Assembly (NCBI GenBank): GCA_036274895.1 | Contig: DASUEU010000058.1 | Location: forward strand, 124,001-188,000 | DNA: 64,000 bases | Direction: 5' to 3' | Origin: CALMKX01 sp036274895 | GTDB taxonomy: Bacteria > Acidobacteriota > Thermoanaerobaculia > Multivoradales > SZUA-115 | Shown here: in pieces, positions 16,301-24,085 of the stretch | How positions within the stretch are numbered: position 1 is the stretch's first letter | Layout: the number at the start of each line of letters is the position of its first letter | The notes under the pieces: model-generated | Told to the model about the DNA's origin: nothing | The model's input: the letters and a program-made list of their open reading frames with translations, nothing else | The model's database searches: none | Position numbers and translations under genes: made by a program

Positions 16301-16726
16301 CGCCTCGAAAGTGGCGAGGATCCGCGCTCCGGCCAGGGGCTCGCCCCTCTCGTCGCGCACGGTCAGCGTCCTCCTCCCGGCCCGCGGCAGCGAGAAGGGA
16401 GCCAGCTCCCGCTCTTCCACCAAGGGCGTCAGGAAGAGGGCGAGGCCCAGGTGGTCGGGGGCCCCCACCGTCAGCCGCCACAGGCCCGGCTCGGGAGCCA
16501 GGATCTCGAAGCGGCCGTCGCGGCCGGCCCGCGAGCGGGCCACCGGCTCGGCCACGATCGGCAACACCGGCGCCAGCTCCACCGAAGCTCCGGCGAGCCC
16601 TTGGCCGTCCGGCCCGGTAACGACGCCGGAAACGGGGATCGGCTCGGCCAAGACCGCGAGGGGGAAGAAGGAGAGGACAAGTAGCTGGGCGAGGACGGTG
16701 CGGGCGAGGCGGCGGTGGCAGGACAC
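13352..16726 (-). CDS. Giant secreted protein of carboxypeptidase-regulatory-like repeats
   Basis: About 1124 residues: a signal peptide (ARTVLAQLLVLSFFPLAVLAEP) followed by roughly ten tandem beta-sandwich repeats of the CarboxypepD_reg/Ig type. Each has the pattern GxVVDxxGxPVxGAxV ... DGRFxxxGLxPGxYxLxVxAxGF. The GTG at 16726 is preferred because AAGGAAGGGGG precedes it at normal spacing; an ATG 39 bp upstream is possible. No catalytic domain is visible, so a role in surface structure, adhesion or ligand binding is inference. It is a paralogue of the protein at 18645-21920. A dispersed-repeat copy encodes PNSAGTLGE near residue 145. Confidence 0.85.
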   Translation of the reverse strand: MSCHRRLARTVLAQLLVLSFFPLAVLAEPIPVSGVVTGPDGQGLAGASVELAPVLPIVAEPVARSRAGRDGRFEILAPEPGLWRLTVGAPDHLGLALFLTPLVEERELAPFSLPRAGRRTLTVRDERGEPLAGARILATFEAAPNSAGTLGESAADFRHLGPSQRLKTLLAPVFLASDEAGRLALPCAAGVAVSVAVEAPGKAPLLESLPPSCEKVALTLEPGRERPVVARDPRGRPLAGVLALLADLPVAGPTGPDGLLVLRGQAGRPLERLLVGPDGEELALTLPPLETEAEPRPEPVTLPALVVREGRVRSLPDLEGVAGAVVWAPGQHGSHAVSGRGGRFRLAVRPEGAAASLAAAAAGFHPDQERPSRQDGSEVSLLLRPAVRIEGVVVDGEGVAVPDVLVLAGWGGLRVDARDAMALGRSGPDGRFALVGLDPRGRYAVGVEVEGFWAEPIRLAGLDAGGSHTGLRIVLRSRVEGHGRVEDREGRPVVGATVYASLHLEDDLAWVSPEPAKPETRATTDESGAYQLVGLAGDLVDLRAEAPGFAPGQIRRQPVASEAGVADLGVITLHPGARLEGKVVDRDGEPVAGVDLQATPKLASGSAPVLGVSPGEEASFFASTGADGRFEIGGLPAGGTVDLTARKTGYRVTRAAGVEVPPERPLRLVLDPGAQVSGQVVDGAGAPVEGATVHLLPAGPGAGEASPRFRIPILAAEPTESNGEFVLSGIEPGSYELAATADDYLPAALAGLELGPRERRAGIVLRLQPGAMLEGTVVDEEGRPHPRAAIFAQTKSETVTMLGTAGGATDASGRYRLAGLAVGQISVRVAAEGFVAETHEVDIRPGTQQRDFVLRRGVSVAGRVVDEEGAGVGGALLLLAQPEGSGAALHTMSAPDGQFRMPSVPPGTYRLMVQTQGFLVPSEGLPLEVGERPIADFEVVLARGATLAGRVVGLEAAQMAGVQVTAADENGQTAWARLDARGGFEMKGLAPGTWRVSVVSAATNQGTEATVEIGAGQRLVELELVLAEGLRLAGLLLSNGVPFVEATVGALGANGSMVVGQTDPEGRFAFAGLAPGRYRVIFADPRRDRACLREVELSSDDATLVVDLGVEGRPAAELEGLGWP
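16273..16299 (-). repeat. Dispersed GGCTGGCACC repeat, best hairpin copy (coding)
   Basis: CCCCCAA (16273-16279) and TTGGGGG (16293-16299) are perfect 7-bp arms around GGTGCCAGCC. Read in the gene it encodes PNSAGTLG, an insertion between two beta-sandwich repeats. Confidence 0.65.
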
Positions 16727-16800
16727 ACGATCCCCCTTCCTTCGAGAGCGAGAGAATACGCCCATCGATACGGATGAGAGATTTCTCCCCTTCCCCTCCG

Positions 16801-16865
16801 GCCTCCCCCTCTCCCGGACGGCTGTGCCGGCGGGCCGGGAGAGGGGGAACGAGGGGGTGAGGGCC
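16801..16865 (-). repeat. Long hairpin repeat at the 3' end of the sialidase-like gene
   Basis: CCCCCTCTCCCGG (16805-16817) and CCGGGAGAGGGGG (16835-16847) are perfect 13-bp arms around a 17-nt loop. The element continues on the minus strand to TAGGCCCTCACCCC, whose TAG is the stop codon of the upstream gene. It belongs to the same family as 38492-38641 and 51851-51997 and may also serve as a terminator. Confidence 0.75.
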
Positions 16866-18454
16866 TACCTCTCGTCCGGCGGCGGCGGGGCCGCCGGGGT
16901 CTGGACGTCGGTCCAGACGTCCGGGTCATTGCGCGTGCCGACCAGGTTGCGGTCGTCGGCCCACTGGATCACGGCGCCGTCGGCCGTCACCACCGACTGG
17001 TCGTAGTCGCCGTGGTAGCAGGTGGCGAGGTTGGGATCGAGGCGGATCGGGCTGTTGACGTCGGTGATGCGCACGTTCGGCCCCCAGGTCAGGCCGCCGT
17101 CGTTCGAGGTGCGCTTGAAGTAATCGACGCGGACGTTCTGGGCGTGGTTGCGCCGGTCGTACCAGGCAGTGACGATGGTCGTGCCATTCGACTGGATGGT
17201 GGGGAAGAACTGGTCCTCGGCGTTGACGTCGTTGAGCTTGAATTCCGCGCTCCAGGTCGAGCCGCTGTTGGTCGAGCGCTTGTAGTAGACGTTGACCACG
17301 TCGCCGTTGTTGAAGGCGTTCGGGTCGCGGCTGTAGACCACGTGGAGGGTGCCGGCGCTGTCCACCGTGATCTGCGGCGAGGCCAGGTAGCGAATGTTGC
17401 CCTTCAAGGCCGGCCGGCCGCAGGAGTTGGTGGCGGCGCTCTGCCGCGGGCTGACGGCATTGACCAGCGGGCTGGTGACCGCCGCGTAGGTCAGGCCGCC
17501 GTTGGTCGAGCGGGCGACCTCGACGGTGATGTTGCCGCTCGGGAAGCTGGCGTAGCGCAGCCAGGCCACGAACACGTCGCCATTCGGCGCCACCGCCGGC
17601 CAGGCACCCTGCACCAGGCCCGCGGCGCTGATGTTGGTGGCCGCCGACCAGGTCAGGCCGCCGTCCACCGAACGCGAGCCGCGGATCGGCGTACCGGCCA
17701 CGCCGAAGTCGGTCCACACCAGGTAGAGGTTGCCGTAGTTGGGGCTGGCCGGGTTGTTGTCGACCGCCAGCAGCTCCTTGTCGTCACTGCCGGTCGAGGG
17801 GGTCGAGATCTGGGTGAAGGTCTGGCAGTCGTCCGTCGAGCGCCACACCGCCAAGCCGCCCCCCGCGTCCAGGGTGGCCAGGTAGAAGTTGGCGTCCACC
17901 TGCCGCCAGACCACGCTGGGGTCGCCGAAGGAGTTGCCGCCCACGGCGCCGCGGTCGTTCCAGGAGACGCCGCCGGTGGTCGAGCGCGAGAAGCCGGTGA
18001 AGCCGCCGCCGCCGGTTGACCCGAAGAACTCCCACGAGTCGTTGAACGAGGAGCAATAGGTGCCGGTGTTGGGGTTGTAGGCGATCGACGTCTCGCTCTG
18101 GGTGGTCGAGGTGCCGGTCTCCCCCGCCGAGTTGTTGACCTGCACGTCCACCGCCTCGATGGTGGCGAAGTCCGGATCGCCCTGCTTCTCGAGGGCCGGC
18201 ACGTAGCGCTTGGCCAGCTCGGCCTCGCGCCCGCAGGACCACGCCAGGTTGAAGTACAGCCCGTCCATCCGCCCCACGGCCTCCTTGCTGTCGAGCAGGC
18301 GGCAGGACTCGGCCGGCGCCTGCCGGATGATCGTGCGCGGGGACGGGCGCGGCGCGGCGGCGGGCTCCTGGGCGAGCAGCGCACTCGCCAGCGGACCTGC
18401 GGCGAGGGCGGCCAGGGCGAGGACAAGGGTGGAAGTCGGCTTCTTGCGCAGCAT
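16865..18454 (-). CDS. Secreted BNR/sialidase-fold repeat protein
   Basis: A 529-residue protein with a signal peptide (STLVLALAALAAGPLASALLAQ). Repeated Asp-box-like sequences follow, such as STTGGVSWNDRG, SVDGGLTWSAA, STNGGLTYAAV, STNSGSTWSAEF and SNDGGLTWGPN, marking a six-bladed exo-alpha-sialidase/BNR propeller. True sialidase activity is unlikely to be decided here, since the arginine triad cannot be assigned; many such proteins are generic propellers. The ATG at 18454 is selected by the GGAGGT ribosome site. It lies between two giant repeat proteins on the same strand. A long hairpin repeat begins at its stop codon. Confidence 0.85.
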   Translation of the reverse strand: MLRKKPTSTLVLALAALAAGPLASALLAQEPAAAPRPSPRTIIRQAPAESCRLLDSKEAVGRMDGLYFNLAWSCGREAELAKRYVPALEKQGDPDFATIEAVDVQVNNSAGETGTSTTQSETSIAYNPNTGTYCSSFNDSWEFFGSTGGGGFTGFSRSTTGGVSWNDRGAVGGNSFGDPSVVWRQVDANFYLATLDAGGGLAVWRSTDDCQTFTQISTPSTGSDDKELLAVDNNPASPNYGNLYLVWTDFGVAGTPIRGSRSVDGGLTWSAATNISAAGLVQGAWPAVAPNGDVFVAWLRYASFPSGNITVEVARSTNGGLTYAAVTSPLVNAVSPRQSAATNSCGRPALKGNIRYLASPQITVDSAGTLHVVYSRDPNAFNNGDVVNVYYKRSTNSGSTWSAEFKLNDVNAEDQFFPTIQSNGTTIVTAWYDRRNHAQNVRVDYFKRTSNDGGLTWGPNVRITDVNSPIRLDPNLATCYHGDYDQSVVTADGAVIQWADDRNLVGTRNDPDVWTDVQTPAAPPPPDER

Positions 18455-18644
18455 TCCTACCTCCTTCGACAGATGCCGCCGGGTGGCGGCGGCGGTTCGA
18501 CGAACCCTCGGCAGTCGAGGGGATCTCTCTTGGATAGCGAAAGCAACCCCCGCAAGAGATAGGAATAGCCAACTCACAACGTCACGATCTGCAGAATGAT
18601 CGCTAGACACAGAGTGCAGCCGTGGTCCCGAAATGGGGCAGCCG

Positions 18645-21600
18645 TTACGGCGCGGCGCGTGGCAGTTGGGAGAGGTCCAGCTCCAACGTCTGGTCAGCGT
18701 CGAGCGTGAGCACCTGCTCGTAGGCCGCGGCCATCCGCTCGCCCAAGGTGCTGAGGACCATTCGATACCGCCCCGGCTTGAGCCCCCGCAAAGCGAAGCG
18801 ACCCTTCTCGTCGGTCATCGTGCTCGCGCGTCCTGCCTCGCCCTCGAGCGCGAGGTGCATCCGCTCGACGGGCGCCGTCCCCCACAGCAGCTGGCCGGAC
18901 AGCGACAGCCCCGGCGCGAGAGGCAGCGTCACCGACGCCTCGAGCGCCCCTTCGGCGAGCTCGACGGCGGCGGACCCGCTCAAGTTCTGGGCGCCCGGCA
19001 CCGCCTGCACCTGGTACGAACCGGGAGCCAGGCCCTCGAGCCGGAAGCGGCCTCGAGCGTCGACGGCGGCCGAGGCCCGAGGGCCCTTCCCATCGAAAGC
19101 GGCGACCCGCAGCCCGACCGTTTCCGCGGGCTCGACACCGGTGACGGCCCCGACGATCGCCCCACCCCGGTCGAGCACCAGCTCCAGATCCTCCACCGCC
19201 TGGCCTCCCACCTCGACTGAGGTGGGGCCGGCCGGAGCCCGATAGCCCTCGCGCTGCGCCGCGATCACGTAGCGCCCCGGCGGCACGCCGCCGATGCTGA
19301 ACGAGCCCTCCCGGCCGCTCTGGATCATGGCCAGGAATGGCCCGCCGGCTTGCTCCTCCAACACCACGTTGGCACGGGGCACGGGGACCCCCTCGGCGTC
19401 GATCACCCGGCCTCGCACGGTCGCGCCCCGCCGCAGGGTAAAGTCGAGCCGGCCGCCGGTTTCGGTGACCTCCACCGACTTCTCGACCGACAGCCACCCC
19501 TCGGCGCCGGCGGCCAGCTGCTGATGGCCCGGAGCGATCCCCTCCAACCGATAGCGCCCCGCGCCGTCGACCCCCGTGCCACCATCGCGGATCAGCTCTC
19601 CGGACAGCTCGCGGACCTGGCTGACCCACGCCCCCAGGACCGGCTGGCCGGCCTCGTCCAGCACCTGCCCCTCGAGCACGGCTCCTTTCGAGAGCACCAG
19701 GTCGAAGCCCTCGACCTTCGAACCGGCTGGCACCTCGATCGTGCGCGGGGAGGCCGGCAGGTAGCTGCGCGCGCTCGCCGCAACGCGGTATGGACCCCCG
19801 GCCAGCTTCTTGACCTCGAACCGGCCCTCCTCGTCGGTGCGAGCCCGTGCCGCTCGCCACGGCCTCGACCGCCGCAGCTCCGGCGGCAGGGGCGAGACCG
19901 GATCGACCTCGACCTCTGCTCCAGCGATCGGCTCGCCGCCCGCCGCGACGACCCGGCCCAGCAGCCGTGCCGCCGGTTCCAGAACCACTTCGAGAGGCGA
20001 GTCTGGAAGGGGCACTTCGACGTCCTCGGTGGTGGCGCTCAGGTAGTCATCGTGCTCGACCCATACCGAGATCCGCGCCCCGCTCGGCAGCTCCCCGAAA
20101 CGGAAGCGACCCTCCTCGTCCGTGAAGCGGGGTAGTAAGGCCCGGATTGGCCGAGGCGTGCCTTGCGTGAGCCCGGGCAACCCTCGGCTCAGCCGGTAGC
20201 CGACCCTCGCCCCGGCGACGGGCAAGCCCGAGCGGTCTACGACCCGACCTGAGACGACGGCCTCCGGGCCCAGGCGCAGGGTACCGAGGTCCAGGGGACC
20301 TCGGCCGGCATCGACCTCGCGATCCGCCTCGATGGCGGGGGCGAAGCCCTCAGCCCGGGCGATCACCTCGAGCCGCTGCGCCGGGGGCAGGGCCTCGACG
20401 CGGAAGCGGCCTTCCTCTGCGGAAACCACGGGCGCTCCTGGCTCAGTGCCCATCCGCAGCTCGCGCTCTTCGGCGCCGGACGGCCTGGCCGTCACGTAGA
20501 CCTCCGCTCCGGCCACCGGTCGGCCTTCGGGATCCACAACCAGGCCGAAGCCGGCGCGTTGGGCGGTGAGCACCAGCCGTAGCCCGGTGACGGGCTCGCC
20601 GCTCTCGAGGCCCTCGACCACCAACGGCTTGCCCACGAACCCTGGAGCCGAGGCCGAAAGCAGCGGCCAGAAGCCAGGAGGCACTCCCCTGATGTGGAAT
20701 CGGCCGTCGGCGGTGGAGATGGCTCGGTGGGCCGTGAGCCGGCCCTCGGGGCCCAGGGTCACGATGGCTCCACGAACGGGCGCACCTTTCTCGTCCACGA
20801 CCTCCCCTGCAAGGGAAGCGGCCGGGCGGAGAGCCAGGATCAGCTCGCCCTCGGTCATCGGGGAAGCGGGCAGCACCCCCGGCGCGAATCCGGGCGCTGC
20901 CGCGCGCAGCTGCACCGATCCCACCGGGGCGCTCAGGCGGAAGCCTCCCCGCCGATCGCTGAGCACGTAGCCGGCGAGGATGCCTGCCCCCTCGAGCCAG
21001 ACCACGGCCCCGGGCAGCGGTTCGTAGGGCTCGGCGACCATCACCCGGCCGGTGACCTCGGGGACGGGCTCGAGCGTCACTCGCCACGGAGTCGGGGGCG
21101 CCGGCGAAGGGCCGACCTCGGCGCGCCAGCCGTCTGGGGCCTGGAGTGAAAGGGCTGCCGCTCGGGCGGGGTCGAAGCGCAGGGCGAGCCGGCCGTCCCT
21201 GTCACTCGGTCCGGCGACCTTCACCCCCTCGAGCCGCGCCTCGACTCCCTCGACGGGTCGGCCTCGCGGCCCCACCAGCTCGACGGTGCGCTCGACGCCG
21301 CCGGTCACGGTCCAGGAAGCGGCGTCGCAGCCGTCCGGAAGATCCTCCGCCCGCGGCGCGAGGCCGTCGGCAGCCACCACCAGGCGCCACCTCACCGCTT
21401 CCGCACAAGGCAGCTCGATCGAGCCGTCGCTGCCAGTTGTGCCGGAGATCTCGGCCGGCCTGGCCTCGCCGCGGGCTCGAGGCCAGGGAGAGCCGGGTCT
21501 GGGCTGGACTTCGGCGACCGGTTGGGCCAACCACCGGGCGCCGGAGAGGGCGCGGCCGGCTGCGTCCCGCAGCGTCAGGGGTCGCAGCCTCGCTCGCGGC

Positions 21601-21920
21601 AGCTCGAGGGGCGCGAGGAGGGTCTCCTCGACCAGAGGCACCAAGCGCAGCTCGACGGGAAGGTGCCCTCCGGCCCCGGCCACCAGCCGCCACAGGCCGG
21701 AGCCGGGGGCTTCGAGCTGGAAGCGGCCCTCACGGTCGGTGGTCGCCCGGGCCGCCGGCGCAGGCCGGCCCGCCTCGATCGCCGCGAGCGTCACCGTAGC
21801 CCCGGCCAGGGGCTCACCATCCGGCGCTACCACGGTGCCGGAGACGGAGATGGGTTGAGCGGACAGTGCGCCCGAGAGGAAGAGGAGGGCCAAGAACGAC
21901 CGGCTGGCGATACCCGTCAT
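18645..21920 (-). CDS. Giant secreted protein of carboxypeptidase-regulatory-like repeats (paralogue)
   Basis: A 1091-residue protein with signal peptide MTGIASRSFLALLFLSGALSAQP and tandem beta-sandwich repeats of the CarboxypepD_reg type throughout, such as PISVSGTVVAPDGEPLAGA and DAEGVPVPRANVVLEE. It aligns in domain order with the 13352-16726 protein, including the N-terminal LWRLxxGAxxHLxxxLxLxPLVEE segment, so the two are ancient duplicates. No enzyme domain is visible. About 190 bp separate it from the sialidase-fold gene downstream, so these are probably separate transcripts. A surface or scaffold role is inference. Confidence 0.85.
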   Translation of the reverse strand: MTGIASRSFLALLFLSGALSAQPISVSGTVVAPDGEPLAGATVTLAAIEAGRPAPAARATTDREGRFQLEAPGSGLWRLVAGAGGHLPVELRLVPLVEETLLAPLELPRARLRPLTLRDAAGRALSGARWLAQPVAEVQPRPGSPWPRARGEARPAEISGTTGSDGSIELPCAEAVRWRLVVAADGLAPRAEDLPDGCDAASWTVTGGVERTVELVGPRGRPVEGVEARLEGVKVAGPSDRDGRLALRFDPARAAALSLQAPDGWRAEVGPSPAPPTPWRVTLEPVPEVTGRVMVAEPYEPLPGAVVWLEGAGILAGYVLSDRRGGFRLSAPVGSVQLRAAAPGFAPGVLPASPMTEGELILALRPAASLAGEVVDEKGAPVRGAIVTLGPEGRLTAHRAISTADGRFHIRGVPPGFWPLLSASAPGFVGKPLVVEGLESGEPVTGLRLVLTAQRAGFGLVVDPEGRPVAGAEVYVTARPSGAEERELRMGTEPGAPVVSAEEGRFRVEALPPAQRLEVIARAEGFAPAIEADREVDAGRGPLDLGTLRLGPEAVVSGRVVDRSGLPVAGARVGYRLSRGLPGLTQGTPRPIRALLPRFTDEEGRFRFGELPSGARISVWVEHDDYLSATTEDVEVPLPDSPLEVVLEPAARLLGRVVAAGGEPIAGAEVEVDPVSPLPPELRRSRPWRAARARTDEEGRFEVKKLAGGPYRVAASARSYLPASPRTIEVPAGSKVEGFDLVLSKGAVLEGQVLDEAGQPVLGAWVSQVRELSGELIRDGGTGVDGAGRYRLEGIAPGHQQLAAGAEGWLSVEKSVEVTETGGRLDFTLRRGATVRGRVIDAEGVPVPRANVVLEEQAGGPFLAMIQSGREGSFSIGGVPPGRYVIAAQREGYRAPAGPTSVEVGGQAVEDLELVLDRGGAIVGAVTGVEPAETVGLRVAAFDGKGPRASAAVDARGRFRLEGLAPGSYQVQAVPGAQNLSGSAAVELAEGALEASVTLPLAPGLSLSGQLLWGTAPVERMHLALEGEAGRASTMTDEKGRFALRGLKPGRYRMVLSTLGERMAAAYEQVLTLDADQTLELDLSQLPRAAP

Positions 21921-22009
21921 GACGGCAGCCCCATTTGCGCTCCTCCTCGAATCTTGATCGAAGAGTGTACGAACCAGGTGACCGTTCGTCCAGCCCGGGG
22001 CTCGCCCGA

Positions 22010-22900
22010 CTACAAGATCTTCTTCCCCAAAGCCGACAGTACCAGCTCCACGGCCACGTTGGCGGTCAGGTTGCTCTGGTCGAGGATCGGGTTGATCTCC
22101 ACCACGTCCATCGAGCAGAGCTTGCCGGAGTCCGCCAGGATCTCCATCAGCACGTGGGCCTCGCGGTAGGAGAGGCCGCCGGCGACCGGGGTGCCGACGC
22201 CGGGTGCTTCGGTGGGGTCGAGCACGTCCATGTCCAGGCTGACGTGCAGGCGCGAGACGTGGGCGAGCTTGGACAGGGCCTCGTGGGCCACCTCGCCGAT
22301 GCCCCGCTCGTCGACGTCCCTCATGGTGTAGGCGGTGACGCCGGCCTCGCGGATCAGCAGCCGTTCAGGGGGATCGAGGTCCCGCACGCCGAGGATCACC
22401 ACGTCTCGGTCCGCCACCTTGGCCCCGGGCCGGCCGATGTCCACCAGCTCCTGGACGCCGCGGCCGGTCAGGGCCGCGAGCGGCATGCCGTGGAGGTTGC
22501 CGGAGGGCGAGGTCTCGGCAGTGTTGAAGTCGCCGTGGGCGTCCACCCACAGCACCCCGACCGGACCCCGGCTGGCCGCGGCCGCCACCGTGCCCATGGC
22601 GATCGAGTGGTCACCGCCCAGGAAGACCGGCAGGCCCCCGTCATCGAGGCTGCGGCAGCCGAAGCGATAGATCGCCTCACAGGCCTCCACCACCGCCGGC
22701 AGGTAGGCCAGACCGCCTTCGGGAGGCAGGGTGTCGCGCAGGGCGACGGGCACGTCGCCGAAGTCCTTGACGGTGAGACCCATGGCCTTGAGGCGCTGGT
22801 TCAGCCCGGCGTAGCGCACCGCCGCCGGGCCCATGTCCACACCGCGCCGGGACTGGCCGAGGTCCAGCGGCACCCCGATCGTGCAAACCGTTTTTTCCAC
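22010..22900 (-). CDS. rocF: Arginase
   Basis: Mn-dependent hydrolase of 296 residues that splits arginine into ornithine and urea. All family metal-ligand motifs are present: GGDHSIAMG, DAHGDFNT, SGNLHGMPL and SLDMDVLDP, with GTPVAGGLSYRE following. The length is normal for bacterial arginases. It follows the kinase/PP2C pair on the same strand with a 51-bp gap. Ornithine produced here can feed the class III aminotransferases and the aldehyde dehydrogenase encoded from 27.9 to 36.1 kb; SpeA competes for the same arginine. An agmatinase or guanidinobutyrase is less likely, given the SGNLHGMPL box. Confidence 0.95.
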   Translation of the reverse strand: MEKTVCTIGVPLDLGQSRRGVDMGPAAVRYAGLNQRLKAMGLTVKDFGDVPVALRDTLPPEGGLAYLPAVVEACEAIYRFGCRSLDDGGLPVFLGGDHSIAMGTVAAAASRGPVGVLWVDAHGDFNTAETSPSGNLHGMPLAALTGRGVQELVDIGRPGAKVADRDVVILGVRDLDPPERLLIREAGVTAYTMRDVDERGIGEVAHEALSKLAHVSRLHVSLDMDVLDPTEAPGVGTPVAGGLSYREAHVLMEILADSGKLCSMDVVEINPILDQSNLTANVAVELVLSALGKKIL

Positions 22901-22951
22901 GCATTCCCCCGGAGCAAGGCTGTCGTTGTCGAGCCGGCAGTCTAGCAGGGC

Positions 22952-24085
22952 CTATCCCGTGCGCTCGATCAGCAGCAGGGTCACGTCATCCTCGATCGAG
23001 CGTGCCCCGCGGTGGCGGTCGAGCTCGGCCAGCAGCCCGTCGAGCACCGCCGCGACCGGCAGCGACCGGCTGGCCTCGAAGACCTCCGCCACCCGCTCGA
23101 GGCCCAGCTCGGCGTCGGCGCCGTCGCGGGTCTCGAAGAGGCCGTCCGAGTAGAGCAGGATCCGCTCCCCGGGGGTCAGCTGGACCTCCCGCGCCGGCCG
23201 CTCGAGGCCGGCCAAGGCCCGGCAGACGAAGGTGCCGGTGGAGCCCAGGCGCTGGACCCCGCCGTCCGAGCGCAGCCACAAGGCCGGCGGGTGGCCGGCG
23301 TTGACGTAGCGGACGCGGCCATCGGCTTCGAGCCGGGCGAAGACCAGGGTGACGAAGCGGGGGCCGCCCAAAAAGTCCGCCCCGGCGGCCAGCTCGGCCA
23401 CCACCTCGGCCGGGTCCGGGTCCCGCCGGCGCGCGGCGTCCAAGGCGGAGCGCACCATGCCGGCCACCATCGCCGCCGAGACGCCGTGGCCGACCACGTC
23501 CGAGAGGCTGCAGAGCACCGAGCCCCGCAGGTCGACCAGAGCCTGGTAGAGGTCCCCCCCGAGCGCGTCACAGGGCCGGAAGCGCCCCTCGAGCCGCCAG
23601 CCGAAGGCGGCCAGGGGCTTCCTGGGCAGGAGGCTGCCCTGGAAGCGCCGCGCCTGCTCGAGGTCCGAGCGGGCCTGGCGCTCGAACTCCTCGTTGGCCC
23701 GGCGCGCAGCCTTGAGGCGCAGGCAGCGCTCCACCAGGGCGCGCAGCACCCGCCGCTCGAAGGGCTTGTAGAGGAAGTAGAAGGCGTTCTCCTCGAGGGC
23801 CCGGTAGAGGCTCTCGTCGCTCGCCCCCACCGAGCCGGTCATCAGGATCACGTCGGTGGCGGGCGACAGGCGCTGGATGTCGCGGGAGAGGCAGTAGCCG
23901 TCCCCGTCCGGGAGCTGAACGTCGACCAGGGCGACCTCGAAGGCGGAGCGCCCCAGCTGCGCCAGGGCCTCGGCCACGGTGCCCACCCCGGCCACCGTGT
24001 AGAGGGGGGCGAGCACCCGTTCGAGGGCCCGGCGTAGGGTGGCATCGTCCTCCACCACCAGGATCGCGGCCGGCTCCGCGCTCAA
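22952..24085 (-). CDS. Response regulator with PP2C (RsbU/SpoIIE) phosphatase output
   Basis: A 377-residue protein. The receiver domain has acidic pair VVEDD, phospho-acceptor D in VALVDVQLPDGDG, the ILMTGS threonine and lysine in FLYKPFE. A short coiled linker leads to a SpoIIE/RsbU phosphatase domain with CDALGGDLY, SDVVGHGVSAA, NAGHPPALW, LLYSDGLFE and DDVTLLL. Such proteins dephosphorylate an anti-sigma-factor antagonist in partner-switching pathways. The start is a TTG at 24085 overlapping the kinase stop as TTGA, strongly suggesting that the kinase next door phosphorylates it. Confidence 0.9.
   Translation of the reverse strand: MSAEPAAILVVEDDATLRRALERVLAPLYTVAGVGTVAEALAQLGRSAFEVALVDVQLPDGDGYCLSRDIQRLSPATDVILMTGSVGASDESLYRALEENAFYFLYKPFERRVLRALVERCLRLKAARRANEEFERQARSDLEQARRFQGSLLPRKPLAAFGWRLEGRFRPCDALGGDLYQALVDLRGSVLCSLSDVVGHGVSAAMVAGMVRSALDAARRRDPDPAEVVAELAAGADFLGGPRFVTLVFARLEADGRVRYVNAGHPPALWLRSDGGVQRLGSTGTFVCRALAGLERPAREVQLTPGERILLYSDGLFETRDGADAELGLERVAEVFEASRSLPVAAVLDGLLAELDRHRGARSIEDDVTLLLIERTG

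Noticed and set aside
19721..19740. CGGCTGGCACCT core inside the second giant protein
   Set aside because: The core matches but the flanks are TTCGAAC and CGATC, not CCCAA. It probably arises from coding for EVPAGS.
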